A program made the position numbers and the translations under genes. The notes beneath the pieces are model-generated. The model was given only the letters and a program-made list of their open reading frames with translations, did not search any database and was not told the DNA's origin. From contig CP093829.1 in NCBI GenBank assembly GCA_033063855.1, positions 21,855,537 through 21,919,536 of the forward strand: DNA of 64,000 nt, written 5' to 3'. Positions 35,701-46,869 of the stretch are shown in pieces (positions within the stretch are counted from its first letter, which is position 1; each line of letters begins with the position of its first letter). The DNA is from Smittia aterrima. Lineage: Eukaryota > Arthropoda > Insecta > Diptera > Chironomidae.

Positions 35701-38700
35701 TCTCACTGAGCTTAACCAGAAAAGTATAAAAGATGCGCCTAGAATCTGATTCTGCTCACTCGCATCCCATTTAAAGTTATTCTGATATTCGATTCCAGCG
35801 TAATTCAGGAATCGCTTCTCGTATGAAATAAAAACGTTTTCCTTCGAACTCTCATTTTGACTAACTGAGAAAATTTGAACATCGAACGTTGCATTTTTTG
35901 CCACGACACATTCAGACACTTCGCCTTGAGTTGTTTTAATTTCGTCACTTATCATGTCCATGATTGCAATGTTTATGCTCGAACTGACCATGCTGCCTAT
36001 GACAAAGCCTGAAAATGTCAAAAGCCAAAGAACTGTTCGAGCTTTGACTCCTTTCGTTTTTTCAATTTCCATTTCTAATTCACTTGCTCCTCGTACTCGC
36101 TGACTAAACGCGACTGAATAAATTTTACATTTTTTTTATTTAGACTTGAAAGTACAAATCAAGAGACAAAATACAAACACATAAATTAATTTGCTGACTA
36201 CAAACTTATCATTTGAAGAACTGTTTTTGTCAAGACATTTCAAGACTTTTGTCAGATTAAATCTTATCGCACTCAAAAGCTTTGGCTTTCTCTTCTTTGA
36301 AGTTCTTCTGGAATTTCATTCCTTCACTTTTCAAAGCAAACTGCGGATTGTTCCAATCCTGAAGCGACGAGTCACTAAACAATAAGTAAAGAATGCCGCA
36401 AACTATTTGCATTGCTGCACAGATTTCGAAAATATATTTCCATGGCTCGAGACTGTGCTGACGTCCTTCCGTTAAATTTCCCACAATCCACGGAGAAATG
36501 AAACCTGTTAAGACGGCGACAGTCGAAACTATTCCTAACGAGATGCTTGCAAAGTTCGGGCTGATATCAACGATTGACGCGAGACCTCCACTTGTAACTG
36601 CTCCATTCAGCATAACAGAAACCGACAAGAATGCTATGGCAAGAATAACGTGACAACCGCAAAATGCCAGTGCGAGCACGAAGAATCCACTCAAAATGAG
36701 ACCTGAGAAGTTTGGTGTAATTAACTTGGTGACAATCAAAGCGTCAACTTACTGAAGAATGTCGCCAACTTTCTCACGTTCGTTCGTGACATTTTGTTCT
36801 TGGCGAGAAGATGATCGCAAATCATTGACATGATGAGTGAGAAGATTACTCGCAACAAGTGAGGAAATCCTGATAAAATTCCAGTCATCTCAACTCCCCA
36901 TCCATGCAATCGGAAATAACTTGGAGCTTGAGCGAGAACAGTTAAGAGTCCCCAGAAACTTCCCCATTGAGCGAGAACATTCATCCAAGTCGCTTTAGAT
37001 GTTAGCATTGCTTTCCAAGGAACCTTAAGTTGTTCACTTCCGTTTGATCTCGACGACTCCAAAGACTTTAAAATAAAATGTTTCTCTCTTGGATCGATTC
37101 TCGGATGATTCTCTGGGAGATCGTAGACGAAGTAAAGCCACATGCAATACCAGATCGTGCCGATTACTCCGCAGAAATGAAAAACGTTCTCCCAAGATGA
37201 AATTTGAATAATAAATCCGAAGATTGGATAAGTTATCGCGACGCCGATCGAAGTTCCAATGTAAGCTGTGACGAACTTGCTTCGCTAAAAATAAAATTTG
37301 AAATGAGAAAAAGTTGAGAAAAACTTTCTTTAATTTCCAAACTTCATTTGGAGGAATCCAATGACCAACTAAACTGTTCATTGCTGGATACGACGCTCCT
37401 AAGACAAATCCTTGAAAGATTCTTAATAAAATCATTGCGTTGAAGTTCAGATAAGTTGTGATGGGAATCAGAAAGCAAGTGAAGCAAGTTAAGAAGTTCG
37501 AGAGACCGAATACAAGTTTCGTTCCAAATCTCGCTGCCAACATTCCGCCTGGCAACTGCGTGGCCCAGTGAAGAAGAAAGAAAGCTCCAAGAACTTCATT
37601 CTGAGTTTTGGAGTCCCAATCAAAACCGTTGACTTGATGTTCAACCTAAAAGTCAACAACGAAGTTATAAATTATTTTGTTTCCACAATGCATCACAACA
37701 AACCGCGATAAAGTCTAAGAAACGCTTCTCAACGGAGACATATCTTCTCTCTCCACTTGATGATGAGTTATGAAGCGTCGGGATCATCTCATTTTCTTTT
37801 ATCTGAGTACACTCAGATATCACAATTTCCTTGACTTTGAACTCATCGCTGATCATGTCGACGATTGCAATGTTTATGTTGATTCGAAGCATAAAGTTAA
37901 TAGCGAAGCCGGAGAATGTTAAATACCATAAAACGGTTCGGGCTTTGATGCCTTCGGTCTCTTCAACCTCTGACATTGAAACTTATTTCTTGTTTTCGCC
38001 GAAAATTTCTGTTCTTTCACTCAACGTTGAAAGAAGACTGAGTAACATAAAGAACTCAAAACTTGAGCAGACGCTTGATCTCTCTTATCAGGAGCTGCGT
38101 CACGAAAATAAATTATTTTTCTACTAATCAAATTTAATTTCAACAAAATTTCAATTTCTCGTTTAAAATTAAATTTATTTCCAACTATGGCTAAACTCCA
38201 ACCTTCAACAACTCATAAATCTCTCTCTTCCCTAAAACCAAAAGCTTCATTATTTCAATCTCTCTGCTTCTGGGTCTTCCTTGTATTTCTGATCAGAAGC
38301 GAAGTTCTCTTCCACTTTAGTTCCGCCGCTTGTTAAAGCATATTGAGGTAAATTTTGCGGTTTGTTCCAATGCTGAAGAGTTGAGTCACTGAACATTAAG
38401 TAGAGAAGACCGCAAACTATTTGCATTGCTGCACAAATTTCAAAGACGTATTTCCATGGTTCCACACTGTGCTGACGTCCTTCCGTTAAATTACCAACAA
38501 TCCATGGAGAAATAAAGCCGGTTAGGACGGAGAAGCTTGAATTGATGCCAAGAGAAACTCCAGCAAAGTTTGGACTAATGTCAACGAGAGAAGCGAGAGC
38601 TCCACTTGACACTGCACCTGCGAGCATCAATGAAATTGTCAAAAAGGCAACAGCAAGAATCACATGGCAACCAGAGTAAGCTAAAGCAAGGACAAACACT

Positions 38701-41700
38701 CCATTCACGATGAGACCTTTGAGAGAAAATGAAATAACTTTCGAGTGTGAAAGGAAAACCGAAAACTTACTAAAGAATGTCGCCAACTTTCTCACGTTCG
38801 TTCGTGACATTTTATTCTTGGTGAGAAGATGATCGCAAATCGTTGACATGATGAGTGAGAAAATTACCCGCAACAAATGAGGAAGACCTGACAAAAGCCC
38901 AGTCATCTCAATTCCCCAACCATGCACGAGTCTAAAATAACTTGGAGCTTGAGCGAGTAAAGTGAAAAGTCCCCAAACGCCACCCCATTGAGCAATTATA
39001 TTGAGCCAAGTCGCTCGAGATTTGAAAATTGATAACCACGGGACTTTCATGTTTGATTTGTCACCTCGCATCACAGACGAGCCTAGAGCTTTCAAAATAT
39101 ATTCTTTCTCCCTCGGATCGATTCTCGGATGATTCTCAGGGAGATCATAGACGAAGTAAAGCCACATGCAATACCAGATCGTTCCAAATATTCCACAGAA
39201 ATGAAAAACATTTTCCCAGGAAGAAGTTTGAATGATAAATCCGAAAACCGGATACGTGACAGCGACGCCGATTGAGCTTCCGATGTAAGCTGTTACAAAC
39301 TTGCTTCGCTGTAAACTAAAAATTGGATTACATCGTTACGATAATTTAAAGCGATCAAACCTCGTTAGGTGGAATCCACTGACCAACTAAATGATTCATT
39401 GCTGCGTGTGAGAGACGAAACAGATTAAGATCAATGATGTTCTGTCAGAAAAGCTTTGATTACCTGGCCAAGCCGCTCCAGCGACGAAGCCTTGCAAAAT
39501 TCTTAACCAGATCATCGCATTGAAGTTGAGATAAGCTGTGATAGGCAGCAGCATGCACGTTACGCAACCGAGAAAGTTTGATAAGCCGAATATCAACTTT
39601 GTTCCGTATCTCGCTGCTAACATTCCGCCAGGTAACTGAAGAAGAGATTTATCTAAGTACAAGTCAATCAACGAGAGAGAGAGAGATTGCGCTACCTGCG
39701 TCACCCAATGAAGGAGAAAGAAAGCTCCAAGGACTTCATTCTGAGTCCTCGAGTCCCATTTAAAGCCATCTCTCTCGTATTCAACCTTTGAACAAACAAC
39801 GAGATTCATAAACCACTTTGTTGACAACAACTGTCACAACAAACCCCGATAAAGTCTAGGAAACGTTGTTCAAGCGAGATGTAAGTTTTTTCAAGAGCTT
39901 CACTTGAGTCGCCGACACTCGAACTATTAGAAAAAGTTCGGGTCGATGCATTTGTCATTTCGAAGCACTCGGAAGTCACAGTGTGCTTCCCACCCTTGAA
40001 CTCGTCACTAATCATCGCAACGATAGCGATGTTGATATTGATTCTGATCATGTAATTCATTGCGAAGCCAACAAACGTCAAATACCAAAGAACACTTCGG
40101 GCTTTCACGCCCGTCGTTGCTTCAACTTCTTTCTTCATGTTCACTTTCCTTTCTTGAGAGAATGATTGACTTTCGTTCAAGTTTATTTATTCTCTTCGAC
40201 CCAATTATTCTCCTATCAAAGAAAATAAAACCGCGAGCGTTCGACTTCAAACCTGTGCTCGTTCACTCGAGGAAGAATGAAAACTGACGAAAAGCTTTCA
40301 CGACTTGAAGCCGGAGCGTCTTATCAGCTGTCAGTTGGAGTCAAAAAATATTATTTAGCATCTCTAATCCAAGTCGTTCGCGTTGGTGGGCGTAATGGTC
40401 GGATATTGTTTACTTACTCACTTGAATCATTTAAACTTTGATTGATCGCTTGTTGTCGAGCGCGTAATATTAAAATATCAATCAATAGCCTGAATTACCT
40501 TTGAACTTTATTCACGAATTGTTTGATTTGTGTAATGAACTAATTAAAATGTTTAATGACACAATTCGATGTTCGAACCAACATTTTACAATATTTGATA
40601 TTCTATCAATTGAAACATTTTGTTTGTGATGTTAATTTAATGACCATTCGCTTTGATCGACTCGTTTTGTTTCTCATTCAACTCATACTCATGCTTTTCA
40701 ACTCTTTCACTATCTAGATTAACATTTTTATCAATTTCATCGTTGTTTCCATTTATCTCAAGATTGTTTTGATTTGCGATTGCTTCGCTCTCAACTACTT
40801 TCTGATTTTTGAGTGGAACGAGTTCGTTTGAATCGTCGAGAGCTTTCGGTGCTCTGTTCCACTCCTGAATCGAAGTGTCATTCAACCAAATGTAAAGAAC
40901 TCCGCAAACAATCAACATTCCCGCACAAATCTCGAAAATATGCTGCCAAGCTGTTACAGTTTGATTCTGGAATGTTATGTAGCCAACGATGATTGGCGAA
41001 ATGAATCCAGTGACAATTGAAACACTGCTAACGAGTCCCATTGTGATTCCCGCATAGTTTGGTCCTATGTCGACAATTGATGACAAGACTCCGGATGAGA
41101 CTGCTCCATGAAGCATGAGAGATAGTGTCAAAAAGAAAATCGCAGCGGTTGCATTGCAGCCAGAATAAGCGAGGCCAAGACAAGCAAATCCGTTAATCAC
41201 CATGCCTGAGATGAGAATCAACTTCAGTTAACAAACCAAAAAAGCTTTAAATTTAAGAGAGACTCACTAACAAACGTTGCCATCGCACGAAGTTGATTTC
41301 GAGAGATTTTTCCTTTTGAAAGTAAATGATCGCCAATGTTGGAGAAGACAATTGAGAAACCGACGCGAAGTAAGTGCGGTAAACCCGATAAAATTCCGGT
41401 CATGCCAATTCCCCAACTGTGGATATTGGAAAAATATGTGGGAGCTTGTGTCAAGAGCGTGAAGAGCGCCCAGATTCCACCCCACTGAGCTAATGCATTG
41501 ATCCAAACGACTCTCGATGTTAGAATTGCTTTCCAAGGAACTTTACGTTTCGTTTCGTCGTTGCTTCGCATGACCGAAGAGCCAAGTGTCTTGAGAATGT
41601 ACTCCTTTTCTCTCGGGTGAATGCGAGGGTGCCTCTCGGGAGAGTCGTAAACCTTAAAGAAGTAAAGAACCTTCACGTCAAACGATTTTACGGCCACGAA

Positions 41701-44543
41701 TTGATGGAACTCACATAATAAAGCCAGAACATGTACCAAATGATTCCGCAAATGCCGCAAGCGTGGAAGACCCACTCCCACGAGGTTGCTTTGATGAGAA
41801 AGCCGAAGATAGGATAAGTTATCGCGACTCCGATTGAACTTCCGAGATAAGCAGAAACGAATTTACTTCTCTCGTTCGGTGGAATCCATTGACCTGTCAA
41901 GTGATGCATCGCTGGCCACGAAAGGCCAGTAATAAATCCCTGAAGCAATCTCCAACCGACCATCCAACGATAGTCGAGGTAACAGGTGAACGGAATAAAT
42001 ATGCTGATAACGCACGAGATAAAATTGGAGAATCCGAAAATGAACTTCGTTCCATATTTTGCAGCGAGAATTCCGCCTGGCAATTGAGTCGCCCAATTCA
42101 GCCAAAAGAACGAGCCGAGAACATGCGATTGCTTGAGCTCATCCCATTTGAAGCCGTCACGTTCATATTCGATCTGTTAAAATCAAACGAGTGAACTTGA
42201 CATTGTCTGATTATGTGTTTGCCTTGACTTACCTCCAAATAGTCGAGAAGGCGTCGCTCCATTGAGACGTGCCTTTCTAATTTAAGTTCGTTACTTAGTT
42301 CCGGAGATGATATCAACGTAATATTCGTCTCAGCGAAACATTCCGATGTTCCGATTGACTTGTTGCCTGATGATTTCTTAAAGCTTGGGTCAATCATGTC
42401 CACGATGGCGATTGATGCTGTGATGCGAATTATGTAATTAATTGCGAAGCCAAAGAACGTTAAGTACCAGAGGACGCTCCTTGCCCTCACACCAATGTCG
42501 CCTTCCTTCTCAATCTTTGCCTTCTCCATTTTTACTTAAAATCGCGTGGTCAATATTTTCGTGACTTCTCCTTGTGACTGCTCACTTGGGAATCTTTTTT
42601 AAAAAAAATTCCACGCACCAAGTTGTTTCTTCATCGTGTTTGCTTTGATATAAAGAACTAACAATTGTAAATCGTTTTGTGAGAAGTTCACAATGTCGTG
42701 TTTTAGTTGATAAGGTGGGCAAGCTCATTGTTTTGAATTTTGATGCTTGTGATAGTCGAGACATTTTGATTAAACGAGAAATAATAATTATTGAACTTAT
42801 AGAAGTCAAATTACATTTCTGCTTTATCATCTTTCACAACATTCTCTTATTTGCAATCGTTTGATGATCTAATAAAATATTTTCTTTCATATAATTGCAG
42901 GACATAGTTTACTTTAACGATGCTTACTCGAACAGCAGCAGTGGCAACGGAAGTCCTGAATATGAAACAGCGACAAACTCAAGCAACAAATCGCCACAGC
43001 GGGGACAATCATTTTTGTCTGCTCTCATCAATGCAATTCGCAATGCAACATCGTCGAAGCCAAGTCAAGACAAGAAAGAATCTCCCGATGATGATTCAAC
43101 TGAAATGCTAGATTCTGAGACAGAGCCATGCTTGATTATGGATAATGTCCTCGAAGATGTTCGCTTGCCAGACTCTCATTCTCAGAATCTTGTCTCGACA
43201 TCGCAAATGATGCTTTCGCAAATTGAAGTCCCGTCTGAGATGATCCAAAGTTTACCGAACGGTGACGACGGTTCATTGGATAATTTGTCACAGGCCATAG
43301 CCAACAGACAACAGATAGAGCTTCGCACTGGTGCTATGGCAACGAGGTCTGCTTTGAGACAACAGCAGTCTGAACGGAATAGCACGTCAGACGACATCAG
43401 TGGTCAGGAATCTGTCGGAGACATTCCCTCTGACATCGGGGAATTCTGTACAGCTCAATCACTTGTGGATCAAGTCATTGAAGTCGACAACTCTGTTACA
43501 AAGTTGTTGAAAGTTTTGCGACTCGTTCAGATGGATAACGACAACTGCATCCAGGAGCTCGTGACAGACAAGTAAGTACTTTCTCAGCCATTTTCGAATG
43601 CAGCGAGACTTAACGATGACAAATTATCACCTTCAGGAACAGAATTCAGGTGTGCAAGGAAGAAGCGAATGAGAAAGTCGCCGAATGGGAGATGATTAAT
43701 CAAAAGTTAAAGTCTGAGTTGAAGGAGACTGCTCAACAATTGATCGTCAAATGTAACGAGCTGGTGAGCACGAAAGAGGAACTGCACAAGCATCGCGAGG
43801 AAATTGACGTAAGTTGCAAGTTATTGCGGTCGCAATAAATTATCTTCACCTCATTTCTCTTCGCCCACAGCAACTCAACGAAGACATTTGCAATCTGAGC
43901 ACCTTGTGTAGCGAGAAGAATTCAAATGGCGATGGAAAGATTGACAAAGAAGAGATTCTCGATGCATTGAAAGTGTGGAAAGAAACTGGAAATTTACCGG
44001 AAGACGAGATTGTGTCGCATGTTGTGAAAGCTTGTAGCGAGGTAAGTTCTGCTATAAATCAACGCAGACTTCAATTTCATTTTATTTGTTTGCTTTTCAG
44101 ATCCCAGCACTTAAAGAGAGACTTCATGAGAAAGAACGTCAACTTGCAGAACTTGCCAATAACGCTTCAAACTCAAACATGGCGATGACAAGTAGCTGGC
44201 ATCAAGCAATGAATGAAACCAAGCGTCAATATGAAGCAATCGATGGAGCTTTAGAGGTGAAACTTTATAAAAGCACAAAAGGAATTGTTCACTAAATGAA
44301 ATTTCTTTTCTCATTGTCATCATCTCGTAGACGCTGCACAGCATTCAAAACATCGTAAAAGATTGCCCGGAGCTCGCAAAAATGCAACGAGACCTTGAGG
44401 AGACAAACTTTAACACAATCACTTCGTTGCCAATCGTCCCTGCTCTTCTTTCCAATGGCAACATGATGTCGAACGATATGAACGCCAATGAGACGATGAA
44501 CAATGAAAATGGCAACTCACAAATTATCGATTCAGCTGCGTAA
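26780..44543 (+). CDS. Large coiled-coil protein with Ser/Arg-rich N-terminal half; host of nested transporter cluster
   Basis: Seven coding exons: 26780-28746, 28810-28993, 42901-43571, 43637-43808, 43871-44041, 44101-44256 and 44331-44543 (TAA). They keep phase throughout and encode 1177 aa. The start is the first ATG after an untranslated stretch beginning at the acceptor TTTGTAG (26716-26722). Residues about 1-170 are acidic/Ser-rich. About 170-420 are basic and Ser/Thr/Arg-rich, suited to microtubule or phospho-regulated binding. About 450-715 form a long heptad coiled coil with Gln/Glu/Leu-rich runs. More coiled coil follows in exons 4-6. Exon 5 holds an EF-hand-like loop. It could be the dipteran quick-to-court protein, which is described as coiled-coil, but I cannot confirm that from memory. 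Six SLC17-like genes lie antisense in the 13.9-kb intron 28994-42900. AATAAA sites are at 44914 and 45316. Confidence 0.85.
28994..30199. other. Start of the large intron, no gene seen
   Basis: Intron sequence after the GTGAGT donor at 28994, extending to the 3' end of the first nested transporter. Nothing else could be supported. Confidence 0.5.
30200..31912 (-). CDS. SLC17-type MFS transporter 1 (nested, Arg-less TM1)
   Basis: Exons are 31532-31912, 31266-31478, 30682-31213 and 30200-30624, giving 516 aa. It is a major facilitator of the SLC17 (sialin / Na-phosphate cotransporter) family, with 12 expected membrane segments. Visible hallmarks are the loop I-P-G-G-I-L-A-K-K-Y-G-T-K between TM2 and TM3, F-P-A-I-N-H-L-I-G-Q-W-I-P-P-N-E, and V-Y-D-L-P-E-N-H-P-R-I. 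TM1 reads S-M-V-S-S-S-I-N-I-A-I-V-D-M, with Ser where most SLC17 members and transporters 4-6 have Arg. TM4 also lacks the Arg seen in those copies. The start ATG (31910-31912) follows M-E-I-E-K-T-K conserved in copies 2 and 3. The substrate is unknown. Confidence 0.9.
32259..33965 (-). CDS. SLC17-type MFS transporter 2 (nested, Arg-less TM1)
   Basis: Exons are 33603-33965, 33338-33550, 32752-33286 and 32259-32689, giving 513 aa. Intron positions are the same as in transporters 1 and 3, and sequence identity to them is high, so these three are recent tandem duplicates. TM1 reads S-M-V-S-S-S-I-Y-I-A-I-V-D-M (no Arg). The MFS loop P-G-G-V-L-A-K-K-Y-G-T-K and the family block Y-D-L-P-E-N-H-P-R-I-D-P-R-E are intact. 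The donor before exon 4 (ATAT/GTAAAAC) keeps phase 1 as in the paralogues and changes Ser to Cys. All domains are complete. Confidence 0.9.
34370..36072 (-). CDS. SLC17-type MFS transporter 3 (nested, Arg-less TM1)
   Basis: Exons are 35707-36072, 35440-35652, 34854-35388 and 34370-34797, giving 513 aa. It is the closest relative of transporter 2. TM1 reads S-M-V-S-S-S-I-N-I-A-I-M-D-M. The first exon runs through the site where transporters 4-6 have an intron. Like its neighbours it has a luminal/extracellular loop with N-x-S/T sites after TM1 (N-A-T, N-E-S). It is complete and likely functional, but with altered substrate binding. Confidence 0.9.
36257..37976 (-). CDS. SLC17-type MFS transporter 4 (nested)
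   Basis: Exons are 37704-37976, 37343-37645, 36753-37284 and 36257-36702, giving 517 aa. TM1 keeps the expected arginine (F-M-L-R-I-N-I-N-I-A-I-V-D-M) and TM4 keeps L-L-R-I-F-Q-G-F. The MFS loop is L-P-G-G-M-L-A-A-R-F-G-T-K. There is an intron after L-D-F-I-A (donor GTTTGT, also used by transporter 5) and none before L-P-G-G, the reverse of transporters 1-3. By family knowledge it should move organic anions or phosphate coupled to Na+ or H+. Confidence 0.92.
38250..40138 (-). CDS. SLC17-type MFS transporter 5 (nested, six exons)
   Basis: Exons are 39845-40138, 39696-39785, 39464-39635, 39361-39401, 38771-39308 and 38250-38716, giving 533 aa. It carries all the introns of its relatives plus one inside the A-W-P-A-M-N-H block, leaving a 41-nt exon. 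TM1 is Y-M-I-R-I-N-I-N-I-A-I-V-A-M with Arg retained, and TM4 has W-L-R-I-L-Q-G-F. The start M-K-K-E-V-E (ATG 40136-40138) matches the paralogue starts. Its intron-rich structure suggests it is nearest to the ancestral gene. Confidence 0.92.
40637..42529 (-). CDS. SLC17-type MFS transporter 6 (nested, long acidic tail)
   Basis: Exons are 42233-42529, 41715-42173, 41268-41652 and 40637-41205, giving 569 aa. TM1 is Y-I-I-R-I-T-A-S-I-A-I-V-D-M and TM4 G-W-R-L-L-Q-G-F, both with Arg. It has a private intron splitting W-L-Y-Y from V-Y-D-S-P-E, and lacks the intron at P-P-N-E. The C-terminal cytoplasmic tail is about 60 residues longer than in the others and rich in Asn, Glu and Lys. It is the most diverged member and lies closest to the downstream coding exons of the host gene. 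Confidence 0.92.
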
Positions 44544-46869
44544 AGGATTTTAGAAGCTTCTTCGAAAGTCTTGGAAAGAAAAAACTTTTTAAAATTTCAA
44601 TTTCATGTCAATTCTTCTCGTTAAAAATTTAATGATAAAACTCTTCGGATATAAATTTCTTTCGATGAAATTTAAACTTCGATGTGACGTCAAAAACTCC
44701 TCTCTCGCTTTTCTGTCGCTTTTTGTTGATTTTTAATCGCTATAAAAAAACGATTAGCAAACTCGCCCGAAGGATGACCCCGCGGAAATTTTCCAGTGAT
44801 AAGAAGACTGAAGATGTTTGGAAAGGAACTTTCAGGCATCGCTCTCAGGCAAATCGGCTTCACGTGCCCTTAAGAGTCCATAAAAATTGCCAATTTGATG
44901 CGAAACAAACTGAAATAAAAAAATTCCTTTGGAGCTGATGAAAATTTTGAGGTCTTAAAAATTTAATGAACCTTTTTTATGAGCGTCATGGAATGTTCGT
45001 CAACCTCCTTGATAAATGCTCTCCCTTTCCCTTCAAACGAGCCGTGCACCTTCAAGTGAGAGTGTCACGCTTAAGATTGCCTTTTAAATCATTGAGGAAA
45101 TTTTTTAATAACATTTAAGTTTGCATTTCTTTTACTCCAATTATCATCTTTTGTCCCTTTTCTGTTTGTTAACATTTTTATTTTGCCATAAATATTTTAA
45201 GGTGTGAGACTTCTTTTTGCCTTTGCCTCTATGTATTTAACTTATTCGAGTGAACAAAACGATGAGATTAAACACTTTTCTCCTCCTGTTTCTGACCATA
45301 AAATCTAGTGAAGTAAATAAAAGATTAAACTTGAGAATAAAAGAGCTCTTTGTGTTTAATTGAATCCCATCGAGATTTCCAGGTTACGTTGATCCTTCTC
45401 GAGGCACTTCAGAGCTTTACTGTGTTTGAATTAAGAGCATCAAGAGAATCGGACGATTTGAAAACTGTGTTTCCATGAGGATTTGTGCTGCCAAAGGGTT
45501 TATTTCGCTTTCACTTACGCCGATGCTTTCACCAAACGAATGGCACGTAGCAATGAAAAACACAGCCAACGATGAAGCTTCCGCTTGTTAATCTCTCGTG
45601 ATGATGTTCTTTGACTCTGATCTAATGCTTTTAAGCGTCGCAAGAGAAAAGCTCAATTAGCAGGTAATTTGCGATCTGAACCTGAAACGTTGGTTTCAAT
45701 GGGAAAGAATTTGTCGACGTTGACAATCTCGAAAGCGCATAAGCTAAAGCGACTGATGTAATGATTTCTCTTAGATAAGTAGAAATTCTAGCAGCTTAGT
45801 AACTTTTGAAGAAATCCTAGCGAAAAGTTTATTAAGAGTTTTGCCAACTTTGCTTCGTTTCCTGAGTTTGAACGACGGGGAAATTTTTACTAACGAAGCT
45901 TATTAAACGTTGAGATTATGAAAACTCACTTCAAAAGCTTCGATTAGACGTCGCAACAGATTTTCCAAGATTGTCGAAATCGTTCAAAACGCTTTCGGAG
46001 GAAATCCCTTAAAGTTCAAACTCATTTCCGTCAATTCAAATGCCTTGCGAAACAAGCTCGTAAACTTGATAAGAATTCCTGAAGTTTAAATCGTTTGAGC
46101 TTATGAAAAAAGTAAACGACCACAAGATTGAGTTGCGGAGTCAATTGTCAGGAAAATTTGAAGCGGATGACGATGTTTCAAATGAAATTACGTAAAATGT
46201 TAAAGGAAATTTACAATTTCAACGAACTCTGATCGTTTTGTAATCTTAAGAAGAAAAGAAGTTTAGAAAACACTTTGAAAGTTGTTCTGGACGAGTCAAG
46301 TCTTGTCTCATGAGAAACCTCGAAAGTTTCTTGAATATAAACAATTGAGAATCCACAAGATTCCGATAGAAGAATTGTTGAAACTTCAGCTCTCGCTGTG
46401 AACAAAGAATTCCAACATTTCCAGGAATTCCAAGTCGAACAAAATAAAATTTGTTTCTCATCAAAATCAGAAAGATTTCGAAATATTTTCAACGAAATGT
46501 TCACTTGCTCATCAGAAAAAGATTTTCGTTTTACGCAAAATCAAATTTAAACTCGACGAAAGTTTAATTGCCACTAAAAAGAAAGCTTTGTACTTCATCG
46601 ATTCAATTTGATTTCATCATCACCAACGCGGCATTCTGATGAAAGAAATTCTCGTAATTTCATTTCGAAACATCTAATAGACTTGTTAACTTCGTAAGTT
46701 CTTTTCTCTCCTCACGAGAATAATTTTCTCTTACCCGAAGCGGAAATTAAGAAAATGAGAAGGAAATTAAATTGATGAAATCATTTGTTATCTCAGGCAT
46801 TGTTATTCACGTCAGCTCGACTCGATGTTTTATTCAATTTCAAGGAAAATGTGAGAGAGAAAATATTTT
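44544..46869. other. Intergenic, 3' flanks of two convergent genes
   Basis: This holds the 3' UTR of the coiled-coil gene, with AATAAA at 44914-44919 and 45316-45321, and the 3' flank of the exchanger gene. Short frames on both strands have no support. Nothing else seen. Confidence 0.5.
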
